Below, one piece after another: positions 53,765-62,688 of a stretch of DNA of 64,000 nucleotides. How positions within the stretch are numbered: position 1 is the stretch's first letter; every line of letters starts with the position of its first letter. A program made the position numbers and the translations under genes. Origin of the DNA: an uncultured Rikenellaceae bacterium. Lineage in GTDB: Bacteria; Bacteroidota; Bacteroidia; Bacteroidales; Rikenellaceae. Below the pieces are notes generated by a model. It saw only the letters and a program-made list of their open reading frames with translations, did not search any database and was not told the DNA's origin. Location of the stretch: contig CAMLTW010000003.1 in the NCBI GenBank assembly GCA_946486375.1, positions 56,668 through 120,667 of the forward strand. The letters are read 5' to 3'.

Positions 53765-54586
53765 ATGTTTGAAAATTTGAAAACGGAAGTGGAGCGGATC
53801 TGGGAAAACCGGGATCTGCTGAAAGAAGAAAAGTCGCGTCGCCTGATCCGGGAAGTGATCGCGTTGCTGGACAAGGGGGAACTGCGTACGGCACAGCCGC
53901 TCGAAGACGGCAAGTGGCAGGTGAACGAGTGGGTCAAAAAAGCCGTGATCCTGTATTTCCCCATGCAGGAAATGAAAGTCATGGAGGCCGGGCCGCTGGA
54001 ATTCTGGGACAAGATGGAACTCAAGCACGGTTACGACAAGCTGGGCGTACGGGTGGTGCCCCATGCCGTGGCCCGGTACGGCGCTTATCTGGCCCGGGGC
54101 GTGGTCATGATGCCTTCTTACGTAAACATCGGTGCCTATGTTGACGAGGGAACGATGGTGGACACGTGGGCGACGGTAGGATCGTGCGCTCAGATCGGGA
54201 AGCACGTGCATTTGAGCGGCGGCGTGGGCATCGGCGGCGTGCTCGAACCCGTGCAGGCGGCTCCGGTCATCGTGGAAGACAATTGTTTCATCGGTTCCCG
54301 GTGCATCGTGGTGGAAGGCGCCCGTATCGGTACGGCGGCCGTGCTGGGAGCCAATACGGTGATTACCGGTTCGACCAAAGTGATCGACGTTTCGGGCGCG
54401 GAGCCGGTGGAATACCGGGGATACGTGCCGCCGCGGTCGGTGGTGATTCCGGGCGTATACCGAAAAAATTTCCCGGCGGGAGAATACGGAGTGCCGTGCG
54501 CGCTGGTCATCGGACAGCGGAAGGCTTCGACCGACCTGAAGACTTCGCTGAACGACGCCCTGCGGGATTTCGAGGTCGCGGTCTGA
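53765..54586 (+). CDS. dapD: Tetrahydrodipicolinate N-succinyltransferase
   Basis: A 273-residue left-handed beta-helix acyltransferase of the succinylase branch of lysine/diaminopimelate synthesis. The hexapeptide region (VNIGAYVDEGTMVDTWATVG, then GVGIGGVLEP) runs from about residue 120 to 230 and ends in GQRKASTDLKTSLNDALRDF. Operon truA-galK-dapD; dapB is on the other strand nearby. Confidence 0.93.
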   Translation: MFENLKTEVERIWENRDLLKEEKSRRLIREVIALLDKGELRTAQPLEDGKWQVNEWVKKAVILYFPMQEMKVMEAGPLEFWDKMELKHGYDKLGVRVVPHAVARYGAYLARGVVMMPSYVNIGAYVDEGTMVDTWATVGSCAQIGKHVHLSGGVGIGGVLEPVQAAPVIVEDNCFIGSRCIVVEGARIGTAAVLGANTVITGSTKVIDVSGAEPVEYRGYVPPRSVVIPGVYRKNFPAGEYGVPCALVIGQRKASTDLKTSLNDALRDFEVAV

Positions 54587-54614
54587 CGGAATTCGCAAAA
54601 AATACGGAAGGAAG

Positions 54615-54648
54615 AGTCCCGGAATCGAACCGGGACTTTTTGTTTTTC
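54615..54648 (+). terminator. Terminator of the truA-galK-dapD operon, with tRNA T-arm-like sequence
   Basis: AGTCCCGG-AATCGAA-CCGGGACT (54615-54637) is followed by TTTTGTTTTT. Read on the minus strand, the hairpin is CCCGG-TTCGATT-CCGGG, which has the form of a tRNA T-psi-C arm. No full tRNA is present. Confidence 0.8.
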
Positions 54649-54668
54649 CGGAAAGTATCCTAAATTTG
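54639..54668 (+). promoter_or_regulatory. Promoter of the Na/Pi cotransporter operon
   Basis: TTTG (54639-54642), 18 nt, TAAATTTG (54661-54668): good -33/-7 match. It starts within the preceding terminator's T tract. The ATG is at 54694. Confidence 0.7.
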
Positions 54669-54693
54669 TAGTCCGAGAACTATCAAAAACGGA

Positions 54694-56421
54694 ATGGATA
54701 GCACGATATTTCAGGCCTTAACCATCATCGGTTCACTGGGTTTGTTCCTGTTCGGGATGAAGTTGATGAGCGAGGCCTTGCAACGGGTGGCGGGAAACCG
54801 GCTTCGGGACATACTGGCCGCAATGACCTCCACCACGTTCAAGCGGATTCTGGTCGGAACCTTCATCACCACCGTCATCCAGTCTTCGAGTGCTACCACC
54901 GTGATGATTATCAGTTTCGTCAATGCGGGTTTGCTGACGCTCGTGCAGTCCATCGGACTGATCATGGGGGCCAATATCGGGACGACGGCGACCGCGTGGC
55001 TCATCAGCCTGTTCGGATTTACCATCGACCTGGGGCAACTTTCGGTGCCGCTCATCGCTTTCGGTTTTCCCATGATGTTCTTCAAGAGCAACCGGGTTCG
55101 TTCCATCGGGGAATTCATCATCGGGTTTTCCCTATTGTTCCTGGGGTTGGGAATGCTGAAAAACGCCATGAGCGGCCTGCAGGAAGACCCGTCCGTGCTT
55201 CATTTCCTGGCGAATTTCAGTGATATGGGCGCCTGGTCGGTGCTGCTTTTCGTGGTGATCGGAACGATCCTGACGATTATCATCCAGTCTTCGAGCGCCA
55301 CGATGGCCCTGACCATCATCATGTGCAACAACGGATGGATCACCTTCGACTGCGCGGCGGCCATGGTGCTGGGGGAAAACATCGGTACGACGGTAACGGC
55401 GAATCTCGCTTCCTACGTGGCCAATACCGAGGCGAAACGGGCGGCGCGGGCGCATTTGATTTTCAACCTGATCGGGGTCGTGTGGATGCTGGCCATCTTC
55501 CCGCTGTTCATCAAGCTGATCGTTTATATCATCGAGGCTTTCGGCGGCAGTTCTCCGATTACGGACCCGCATTCGCGTCCGGTAGCGCTGGCACTGTTCC
55601 ACACTTTGTTCAACGTTTTCAATACGGCGGTATTGGTTTGGTTCACTCCTCAGATCGCCCGGCTTTCGACCCGGATGGTGAAGCAGAAGGAAGACCCCAA
55701 GTCCCGGCTCGCCCATTTGGAGGGAGGACTGCTTTCCACGTCGGAGTTGTCCATTATTCAGGCCTATAAGGAGTTGAGCAACTATAGCAAGCGATCCTCG
55801 CGGATGTTCGGTTTCGTGCGGGATTTGTTCCGGGAAACCAACGGCGAACAGTTCGAGAAGACTTATGAGCGGATCGTGAAGTATGAAAACATCAGCGACC
55901 GGCTGGAGGTGGAAATCTACAATTATCTGACCCAGACCTCGCAGGACGATTTGGGAGTGGGCGGAATCCGGCACGTGCAGATCATGTTCAAGGTGATTTC
56001 CGATATCGAGGTCATGTCGGACTGCAACTACAAAATCGCTAAGATCATCAAATACAAGCGGGACAATAACATCTGGTTCAACCAGGAACTCCGGGACAAG
56101 GTGAACGAGATGTTCGACATGATCGACAAGGCCATCGCGGTCATGAACAACAATATGGCCAGCGTTTTCAGCGAGAAGGAAGGATTGAAGGAGGCCTACG
56201 TGCTCGAGCAGAAGATCAACAAGATGGAAACCGATTTCAAGCGGAAGTACCTTTACGAGATGGAGGACAGGGAGCTGAAATACATTGCGGCGGTGATTTT
56301 CTCCGAAATCATCAGCGAGACGGAGCGACTGGCGGATGCGGTGGAACAAATCTCCGAAGATATTCTGAATATCGTGCCGCATACCAAACCGGAACTGCAA
56401 ACCGCGGTGGCCGAAGCCTGA
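54694..56421 (+). CDS. Na/Pi cotransporter family protein with PhoU-like C-terminus
   Basis: A 575-residue inner-membrane protein. The N-terminal part has about nine helices and the duplicated Na/Pi-cotransporter QSSSATT signature (VIQSSSATTVMI near residue 66 and IIQSSSATMALT near residue 195), with GANIGTTATA and GENIGTTVTA. The C-terminal about 200 residues are a helical PhoU-like domain, suggesting coupling of transport to phosphate signalling. It is followed 11 nt later by birA, so the two are co-transcribed. Confidence 0.93.
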   Translation: MDSTIFQALTIIGSLGLFLFGMKLMSEALQRVAGNRLRDILAAMTSTTFKRILVGTFITTVIQSSSATTVMIISFVNAGLLTLVQSIGLIMGANIGTTATAWLISLFGFTIDLGQLSVPLIAFGFPMMFFKSNRVRSIGEFIIGFSLLFLGLGMLKNAMSGLQEDPSVLHFLANFSDMGAWSVLLFVVIGTILTIIIQSSSATMALTIIMCNNGWITFDCAAAMVLGENIGTTVTANLASYVANTEAKRAARAHLIFNLIGVVWMLAIFPLFIKLIVYIIEAFGGSSPITDPHSRPVALALFHTLFNVFNTAVLVWFTPQIARLSTRMVKQKEDPKSRLAHLEGGLLSTSELSIIQAYKELSNYSKRSSRMFGFVRDLFRETNGEQFEKTYERIVKYENISDRLEVEIYNYLTQTSQDDLGVGGIRHVQIMFKVISDIEVMSDCNYKIAKIIKYKRDNNIWFNQELRDKVNEMFDMIDKAIAVMNNNMASVFSEKEGLKEAYVLEQKINKMETDFKRKYLYEMEDRELKYIAAVIFSEIISETERLADAVEQISEDILNIVPHTKPELQTAVAEA

Positions 56422-56432
56422 AAAGATTCTCC

Positions 56433-57203
56433 ATGAAAGACGACGTGGAAAAACTCCGGACGTTGGAAACACGGTACGGTGTCCGAATCTTCTATTTTTC
56501 CGAAACCACTTCGACCAACGATTTGGCGCGGGACGAACGGTTCCGGCAGGGAGACGTTATCGTAGCCGAACGTCAAACGGCGGGCAGAGGGCAGCGTGGA
56601 AACCGGTGGAGCAGTGAAGCCGGAACGAATCTGACCTTCACGATGGTGTTGGAACCGAAAGAATTGGAGGCGGAAAACCAGTTTTATGTTTCCAGGGCCG
56701 TGACGCTGGCCGTGACGGATATGCTGGCCAGATTCGGTATCGGAGCATCCGTCAAGTGGCCGAACGATATTTACGTGGATGATCGTAAAATATGCGGTAT
56801 CTTGATCGAAAACGACCTGATGGGGTCGAACGTGGTGAGGAGTATCGCCGGGATAGGGATCAACGTGAATCAACACGAGTTCGATCCCCTGCTTCCCAAC
56901 CCCGTTTCCATGGCTTCGGTGAAGGGAATGCTTTTCGACCGGACGGAGGTGCTGGGGAAATTTCTGGAAGCGGTCAGGCAGCGAACGGAGCATTTGGATG
57001 GGGAGGAATATTCTTCGCTTGACCGGGATTACCGGAAAATTTTGTATCGGGCGGATGGAAAGGAATACTTTTTTCGGGAACCGGAAGGTACGCCGTTCCG
57101 GGCCGTGCTGGAAACCGTGCTTCCCGGCGGGGAAATGGTACTGCGGAAAAGCGACGGCGCCCGAAAGTCCTACTGGTTCAAGGAGGTGGAATTCGTACTG
57201 TGA
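56433..57203 (+). CDS. birA: Biotin--[acetyl-CoA-carboxylase] ligase
   Basis: A 256-residue group I biotin protein ligase without the N-terminal helix-turn-helix, so it is not itself a repressor. The biotin-binding loop GRGQRGNRWSSEAG is near residue 52, KWPNDIYVDDRKICGILIE near residue 109, and a small C-terminal domain follows. It is cotranscribed with the upstream transporter; the YoaP-like gene follows after 13 nt. Confidence 0.93.
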   Translation: MKDDVEKLRTLETRYGVRIFYFSETTSTNDLARDERFRQGDVIVAERQTAGRGQRGNRWSSEAGTNLTFTMVLEPKELEAENQFYVSRAVTLAVTDMLARFGIGASVKWPNDIYVDDRKICGILIENDLMGSNVVRSIAGIGINVNQHEFDPLLPNPVSMASVKGMLFDRTEVLGKFLEAVRQRTEHLDGEEYSSLDRDYRKILYRADGKEYFFREPEGTPFRAVLETVLPGGEMVLRKSDGARKSYWFKEVEFVL

Positions 57204-57216
57204 ACAACCGTAAGAA

Positions 57217-57972
57217 ATGTTTATGGATACCGATTTCATAAATCTGACGGCGGAAAACCTTGCCGATGAACATTTATGCTGCATTATCCGCAGCAAAAAG
57301 TTCCATCCGGGTATCGATGCGAAGCGAAAATGGCTTTCCGACCGGCTGAAAGAAGGTCATGTTTTCAGGAAACTGAATGCAAAGGCGACGGTTTTTATCG
57401 AATATGCTCCGCTTGAAACAGCCTGGGTTCCCATAACCGGTGACAACTATTATTATCTGTATTGCTTGTGGGTTTCGGGCAGTTACAAGGGGAAAGGGTA
57501 TGGAAAATCGTTGATGGAGTATTGTTTGGCGGATGCTAAAGAAAAGAGGAGATCGGGCGTTTGCATGCTCGGAGCAGAAAAACAAAAGGCCTGGCTTTCC
57601 GACCAGGCGTTTGCGAAGAGGTTCGGCTTCGAAGCGGTCGATACGACCGCCGATGGATACGAATTGCTTGCACTTTCTTTTGACGGGTCGACGCCGAAAT
57701 TCGCACCGAATGTCAGAAACCCGAGGATCGAAAGCAATGAATTGACGATTTATTATGATCTGCAATGTCCGTATGTTTATCAAAAGGCGGAGAGTATAAA
57801 ACGGTATTGTGAAACGAACGGCATTCCCGTATCTTTGATCCGGGTGGACACGCTGCAAAAAGCGAAGGAACTGCCTTGCGTTTTCAACAACTGGGCCGTG
57901 TTTTATAAGGGGGATTTCAAAACGGTGAATTTATGCGATGTCGCTTTTTTGGAACGAATGCTCAAAAAATGA
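57217..57972 (+). CDS. GNAT N-acetyltransferase with YoaP-like domain
   Basis: A 251-residue protein. Residues 1-150 form a GNAT fold with the acetyl-CoA loop SGSYKGKGYGKSLMEY. Residues about 165-250 match the YoaP-like thioredoxin-fold tail (TIYYDLQCPYVYQKAESIKRY). The substrate is unknown. Codon use and composition are AT-richer than neighbours, and the gene abuts the next AT-rich gene, so horizontal acquisition is likely. A second ATG two codons downstream is an alternative start. Confidence 0.85.
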   Translation: MFMDTDFINLTAENLADEHLCCIIRSKKFHPGIDAKRKWLSDRLKEGHVFRKLNAKATVFIEYAPLETAWVPITGDNYYYLYCLWVSGSYKGKGYGKSLMEYCLADAKEKRRSGVCMLGAEKQKAWLSDQAFAKRFGFEAVDTTADGYELLALSFDGSTPKFAPNVRNPRIESNELTIYYDLQCPYVYQKAESIKRYCETNGIPVSLIRVDTLQKAKELPCVFNNWAVFYKGDFKTVNLCDVAFLERMLKK

Positions 57973-58065
57973 AAATCGCCTTTGTTTTCTTCCATTGATG
58001 GGGGATGATTTTACCGGATGGTCAGGAGACGAAAGGGGACTTGGAAAAAACTGTCGGGTTATTCC

Positions 58066-58109
58066 TTGACATATACAACGAAACGCGATTTGTTCAAACT
58101 TGAAAGGAG
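58066..58109 (+). promoter_or_regulatory. Sigma70-like -35 element and strong Shine-Dalgarno site
   Basis: TTGACA (58066-58071) is a perfect -35 hexamer; 17 nt later stands TTTGTT, a weak -10. AAAGGAG (58103-58109) lies 8 nt before the ATG at 58118. Both are unusual in a Bacteroidota chromosome, where -33/-7 elements and absent Shine-Dalgarno sites are the rule. They suggest a gene imported from a Firmicutes-like source. Confidence 0.55.
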
Positions 58110-58117
58110 ACATCAGC

Positions 58118-58588
58118 ATGGTGCATGTGGTATATTGCGATAATACCGGCAAAAAAGGAGAACGTGTATCGGATAAAATTCTCTCCGGTACGAAAACGAT
58201 GATCGTCAGAGGCGCAGCCGGTAGAAAGATCCCGCACAGCAGGGTCTTTGAAAACGAAACGCTCTACTTTATGGAAAAAGGAACGGCTTCCATATTTGCC
58301 AAGGCAACCGTAAAGGAAGTGCGGAATTACGTGAAATTGTCCGATGAAGAAATTTCGAAGGTGCTGGAAGAAAATCAGGCGAAACTGAATCTCACGGATA
58401 AGCAAAGGGCGCGTTGGCACAAGAAATGCCTGTGCCTGGTGGAGTTTGGCGATGTTCAGAAAATCGCTCCGTTGGCGTTCGATCATCAGGGAAATATGGA
58501 TGACTGGCTTATTGTCGAGAAAATCGAAGATGTGTTGGTCGGAACGAGCATTCCCTATAATTATGAAAAATCGAGATTTAAAGGATAA
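58118..58588 (+). CDS. Predicted ASCH/PUA-like domain protein
   Basis: A 156-residue soluble protein that I place in the PUA/ASCH-like superfamily from its pattern only: an opening KILSGTKTMIVRGAAG (ligand or base-binding loop), LYFMEKGTASIFAKATVKEV as the central beta hairpin, and a closing LVEFGDVQKIAP. ASCH domains bind RNA or nucleotides. No close match is recalled. The ATG at 58118 is chosen because of the Shine-Dalgarno site 8 nt upstream. AT-richer than the rest of the window; likely acquired together with the preceding acetyltransferase. Confidence 0.65.
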   Translation: MVHVVYCDNTGKKGERVSDKILSGTKTMIVRGAAGRKIPHSRVFENETLYFMEKGTASIFAKATVKEVRNYVKLSDEEISKVLEENQAKLNLTDKQRARWHKKCLCLVEFGDVQKIAPLAFDHQGNMDDWLIVEKIEDVLVGTSIPYNYEKSRFKG

Positions 58589-58659
58589 AACGATTTTCAT
58601 CGGGCCGAATATCGGAGCCGGCAAGAGGACTCCGTAGAAATCCGTTACCTGTGCAAACA

Positions 58660-58695
58660 AAAATATCCCGCTTCGACTGAAGCGGGATATTTTTG
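58660..58695. terminator. Bidirectional terminator
   Basis: ATATCCCGCTTC-GACT-GAAGCGGGATAT, with A-rich left and T-rich right flanks (T tract on each strand). It separates the AT-rich pair from the converging glycan locus. Confidence 0.9.
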
Positions 58696-58719
58696 TCCGT
58701 AAGGCCTAACAAGGAAAAG

Positions 58720-59811
58720 CTACTTCCACTGACCCTTCTTGATCTTCCGGAATACCAGCTTGTCCGCATCGATCACCGCATGGGCGATCTTTCTGCGCCG
58801 CCACGTATAAACCACATGTACGAGTCCGTCCGAGGTCTGGATGATCGACGGATAAGAGTACTGGCTGAAAGGCATATCTTCCAGCACGGCAGCGGAATAC
58901 CACGTTTTGCCGTCTTTGGTCATGGAAAGGTTCAGCGGAGTGCGCGGCCCTTTTACGAGGTCTCCCGGAGGAAGTACGTGGTTGTAGATCAGCAGGCTCC
59001 GTCCGTCTTTCAGCGTTACCGCATCCGTTCCCGAATTGTTGTTCGGCAGCGAGCTTTTAGCCATCGGCGTCCACGTCATTCCGTTATCCGACGACCACGA
59101 TTCCAAAATGGCCCGGTTCCGGCTCCGGCAAAGGATCTGCAACCGGCCGTCTTTGTGGAAAATGATGCTCGGCTGGATGGCGTTGGTAGTTTTTCCATCG
59201 TTGATGGGACCTACCTTATGCCACGTCTTGCCATTGTCTTTCGTATACTCGAAATGCACGCGCCAGCCGTTTTTTCCTTCGGAGCTCGATGGACACATGA
59301 TCGTACCGTCGCTCAGCATCACGGGTTTGTTCTTGATGGGGCCAAGGAAACCTTCCGGCAAATCTTCCGGTTCCGACCACGTCACGCCGTGATCCTTGGA
59401 GCGAAGCATGTGTCCCGTCCATCCCGGAACGTTCGGACCGACCTTGTAGAAAAGCCACAGTTCGCCTCCCGGCACCTGATACAGTACCGGATTCCAGCAG
59501 GCATAACGCGTCTTGCCGTCCGGCTGGATGCCGTTGGCTACGTTCACCGGAGTCGTCCATTTCCCGTTTTCGTAACGGCTCACCCAGATACAGACGTCCG
59601 GGTTCCGTTCCTTCGTGCCTCCGAACCAGGCGGCTACCAGTCCCTTCGGGGTTTCCGCGATAGTAGAGGCGTGACATTCGGGGTAGGGAGCCGTTTCGTA
59701 GATGAACTCCTGTTTGATCACCCCCGGATCGCACCAGAACTGCGACTGGGCATCCGCTCCGGCGATTGCGCCGCACAGCAGGGTCAGTAAGATGATGAAT
59801 TTTTTCTTCAT
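58720..59811 (-). CDS. BNR/Asp-box sialidase-like secreted protein
   Basis: A 363-residue protein with a signal peptide (KFIILLTLLCGAIAGADA). The mature part is a beta-propeller with Asp boxes: SKDHGVTW, TKDNGKTW and SSDNGMTW, plus a degenerate TKDGKTW. The hallmark ECHASTIAETPKG follows the N-terminus. The RIP motif of classical GH33 sialidases was not seen, so true sialidase activity is uncertain; other propeller enzymes are equally possible. It is the last gene of a four-gene minus-strand glycan locus. Confidence 0.82.
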   Translation of the reverse strand: MKKKFIILLTLLCGAIAGADAQSQFWCDPGVIKQEFIYETAPYPECHASTIAETPKGLVAAWFGGTKERNPDVCIWVSRYENGKWTTPVNVANGIQPDGKTRYACWNPVLYQVPGGELWLFYKVGPNVPGWTGHMLRSKDHGVTWSEPEDLPEGFLGPIKNKPVMLSDGTIMCPSSSEGKNGWRVHFEYTKDNGKTWHKVGPINDGKTTNAIQPSIIFHKDGRLQILCRSRNRAILESWSSDNGMTWTPMAKSSLPNNNSGTDAVTLKDGRSLLIYNHVLPPGDLVKGPRTPLNLSMTKDGKTWYSAAVLEDMPFSQYSYPSIIQTSDGLVHVVYTWRRRKIAHAVIDADKLVFRKIKKGQWK

Positions 59812-59837
59812 TCTTCGTTTCTCTTTTTTAGGTATGG

Positions 59838-61679
59838 TTATTTACTGGTTTTCAGCGACAAAAGGTAGTAAGACGCCTTGTCCACCGGATACCCCGCTTT
59901 TTCCAGCACGAAGTTTTCATAAGCTGAACGGTCGGGGTGGAGATTCTTGTTGGTTTCCCCTGTCCGGAATACGATTTTCGTAAAGGAAGGCACGGGTGCA
60001 TAGAATCCCTGCGTGGTTTTCTTTTCTCCGTTCACATAGACCGTGTACCGATAGTTTTTCGCATCCACATCCAGTTTGATGTCGTATTTTTCCCCGGCCT
60101 TGTAGGGCATGACGTTTCCGTATTTGGCTCCCCGTTTCACACGGATCATACCGTCGGGATCGAAGCATACCCGGACGGCCGCGCTGCTCTTGTCGTCCTG
60201 CAGTTCCACGTTCAGCAGGCCCGTATTGTTCTGGGCCGGAATGATGGAGTATTCCACGGTGAACCGGCTCGCTTCCGGGAAAAGGCGTTCCACTTTCGCA
60301 TAATCGTACGGATCGCGGTCGGAAAGCGCCAGCGCATTCTGTCCGTTCGGCGCCTTTTCGATGGCTACCGGCGCCCACAGCGGCGAATAGATGTTCCAGC
60401 GGTCGAGTTCGCTCACTTTGGTGTATTTGGACAGATTTTCGTTGACCTCTTCGGTCGCTTTGTCCAGAATCGGCACCGTCACCCGCATCACCCAGATATC
60501 TTCTTTGTTAACGCTGTACGTCAGCCACATGTTGTTGTCCGGCACGGTTCCGTTGCCCGGCATGATTCCCCGCAGGTATTGCGGGCCGTAAGATTTTTCG
60601 TTGCCCGTGTAGCGCATCGGGGATACGTCCCCGTGTACGCACGCCAGCGTCTTGTAATTCAAGCCGTCGTCGCTGACCGAAACCGCCATCGGCCACCGGA
60701 ATACGGACGGAATATAGACCATCGCGTATTTGCCGTCCGATGTGCGCTGTCCCCAGGATTTGGCCGTTCCCGTAATGATACCCGGAATCTTGTACGGTTC
60801 CGTCCACGTCCGTCCGCTGTCGCTGCTGAACGCGGTCATCCCCCCTTTCCAGAGCGCGACATCCCTTCCGTCCGGCAATACGTAGTAGCAGAATGCCTTG
60901 AAGGGGCGTTTGAACGGGATGACTTCATCGTTCCGATCCGATTCTTCCACCCACTGCATCGTCATCATCGGATCGGCCATCAGTTCGTCGCAGGCCGCTA
61001 CGAATTCGGCATCCTTGCTTTGTTTGTAGAACGGGTAGGAGGTGTTTTGTTCGTTCCAGCCGTGGTTGTAACGGATGAAGTAAATCGGCCCGAACGTACC
61101 GTCGGGATAAATTTCCCGAACCACGCGCCCCACGCCCTGTCCGTCATTCGGATTGTCCTTCGGAACCACGCAGATACCATAGTATCCCAGCGTCAGCAAT
61201 TTCCCGGTTTTCGGGGAAACATAGAATCCCATCCGCTGGTGCATCACGGCATGCATGTCCTTGGTCACCTCTTCGCGACCTTCCTGCTTGATCCCGTCCG
61301 GGAGTTTGTAAATAGGGAAGAGCACCTTGGGCCGCGACCAACGGTATCCGTCTTTCGAGGTCTGCAGCAAGGTCTGTCCGGGAGGATAGTGTTCCCCGTC
61401 GGGATCACTCAGGTAATTGATGTAGAACGTGTCGTTCCAGTAGGCGATCATGGCGGCGTGGTTGTAAGCCCAGCCGAAGCCGTCCGCCAGTTCGGGCTGT
61501 TCCTTGTTGGCCCGCATGGTCTGGATGTTGTGCACGCCCATCACGGAAGGAAGCTGTCCGTGGGGATAGTCGATGTTCACCCGCATGTTGCCCGTGTACC
61601 GTACGGAATCCTGTGCCTGCAGGGAAACCGGCAAGGTAAACAGAACGGCAGCCGCCGCGGTTAAGATGGTTTTTTTCAT
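59838..61679 (-). CDS. Secreted beta-propeller protein with C-terminal lectin-like domain
   Basis: A 613-residue protein with a signal peptide (KTILTAAAAVLFTLPVSLQA). The N-terminal about 430 residues look like a propeller: NHAAMIAYWNDTFYINYLSD, an Asp-box-like SSDSGRTW, and paired aromatic/metal motifs. The C-terminal about 170 residues (FTVEYSIIPAQNNTGLLNVE to the end) resemble a concanavalin/LamG-type beta-sandwich. Propeller lyases and rhamnosidases of arabinogalactan breakdown (PL27, GH145) have similar architecture, which is why a Rha-GlcA cap substrate is raised, but this is a guess. Confidence 0.6.
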   Translation of the reverse strand: MKKTILTAAAAVLFTLPVSLQAQDSVRYTGNMRVNIDYPHGQLPSVMGVHNIQTMRANKEQPELADGFGWAYNHAAMIAYWNDTFYINYLSDPDGEHYPPGQTLLQTSKDGYRWSRPKVLFPIYKLPDGIKQEGREEVTKDMHAVMHQRMGFYVSPKTGKLLTLGYYGICVVPKDNPNDGQGVGRVVREIYPDGTFGPIYFIRYNHGWNEQNTSYPFYKQSKDAEFVAACDELMADPMMTMQWVEESDRNDEVIPFKRPFKAFCYYVLPDGRDVALWKGGMTAFSSDSGRTWTEPYKIPGIITGTAKSWGQRTSDGKYAMVYIPSVFRWPMAVSVSDDGLNYKTLACVHGDVSPMRYTGNEKSYGPQYLRGIMPGNGTVPDNNMWLTYSVNKEDIWVMRVTVPILDKATEEVNENLSKYTKVSELDRWNIYSPLWAPVAIEKAPNGQNALALSDRDPYDYAKVERLFPEASRFTVEYSIIPAQNNTGLLNVELQDDKSSAAVRVCFDPDGMIRVKRGAKYGNVMPYKAGEKYDIKLDVDAKNYRYTVYVNGEKKTTQGFYAPVPSFTKIVFRTGETNKNLHPDRSAYENFVLEKAGYPVDKASYYLLSLKTSK

Positions 61680-61691
61680 ATTCGATTGTTT

Positions 61692-62660
61692 TTATTTATT
61701 GGCCGTACTGTCTGCCGGAACGGATGCCTGTGCCGCCCGGATCTTTTCGGCGGCGGCTTTCACCCCTTCCAGCGTCTTCTCAGACACCATAAAAATGGTG
61801 CCGTGTTTGTGATTTTTCGGAACGCTGATCTGATCGGAAATATCCGTGAAGGTTTTGAAATCGGTCGTGCTGACCGCTCCGTACCGGTATTGACGATAAA
61901 CGTCGAAATAAATCAGATACTTGTCGCCCACTTTCGCCCACGTCGGTCCTTCCGAATATTCCGGGGTGAAAGGTTCGCTTTCATTGCTCCAGGGGCCGGC
62001 AGGGGTAGGGCCGAACGCTACATGGATATCGCTGTATCCCGGTTTCCGGTTGTCCTTGACAGCCAGCACATAATCTCCTTTGCCTCGTTTCAGCACGGCT
62101 CCGTCGATGGAGTTGTAGCCCGGATCGTAGAAGAGTTTGGCCGGTTCGAAGGTCTTGAAGTCCTTCGTCCGGGTATAGTATTGCCGATGGCTGCCATCGA
62201 ATTTGGACGGAATGGACGACGACCAGGCGATATAGAAGAAACCGTCTTCATCGTCGTAAAAAAGTTCGGGCGCCCAGACGTTCCGGGTCGTCGTGTCCCA
62301 GTCCATCACTACGATGTGCTGCTGCGGCGTCCAGTTGACGAGGTCTTTCGAACTCGAATAGCCGAATCCCAGGTCATTGCGCCAGCTCGAAGTCCATACC
62401 AGGTGGAACGTGCCGTCCGGCCCCTGAACGATGGACGGGTCGCGCATCACCTTTTGCGTTCCCACTTCGGGATGAAGGAATACGGCGCCCATGTCTTCCC
62501 AATGATAGCCGTCCCGGCTGTAGATGAACCGAAGACCGCTGTCCGCCGGTTCGCGGAAGGACGTGGAAATATAGATATTCTTTTCTTCGCCTTCCTTTTT
62601 GCCTCCGCAGGCGAAAATCAGCCCACTCACGGCGGTAAGAAGCATTATTTGTTTCAACAT
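61692..62660 (-). CDS. GH43-like lipoprotein glycosidase
   Basis: A 322-residue lipoprotein (signal peptide ending in IFAC, Cys about residue 18) with a five-bladed propeller pattern. GH43-like features: RDPSIVQGPDGTFHLVWTSS with the first catalytic Asp, APELFYDDEDGFFYIAWSS, and the third block EGPTWAKVGDKYLIYFD with the general-acid Glu. Arabinosidase, xylosidase or related activity; subfamily not assigned. Part of the four-gene glycan locus. Confidence 0.8.
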   Translation of the reverse strand: MLKQIMLLTAVSGLIFACGGKKEGEEKNIYISTSFREPADSGLRFIYSRDGYHWEDMGAVFLHPEVGTQKVMRDPSIVQGPDGTFHLVWTSSWRNDLGFGYSSSKDLVNWTPQQHIVVMDWDTTTRNVWAPELFYDDEDGFFYIAWSSSIPSKFDGSHRQYYTRTKDFKTFEPAKLFYDPGYNSIDGAVLKRGKGDYVLAVKDNRKPGYSDIHVAFGPTPAGPWSNESEPFTPEYSEGPTWAKVGDKYLIYFDVYRQYRYGAVSTTDFKTFTDISDQISVPKNHKHGTIFMVSEKTLEGVKAAAEKIRAAQASVPADSTANK

Positions 62661-62688
62661 GACTTTTCCGAATTAAGATGAAAATGCC

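Noticed and set aside
54600..54660. A tRNA gene
   Set aside because: Only a T-arm-like hairpin is present; no acceptor stem, D arm, anticodon arm or CCA end could be fitted around it.
58720..59811. Firm call of GH33 sialidase
   Set aside because: Asp boxes are present, but the RIP arginine motif and the rest of the sialidase active site were not seen, so only sialidase-like is claimed.
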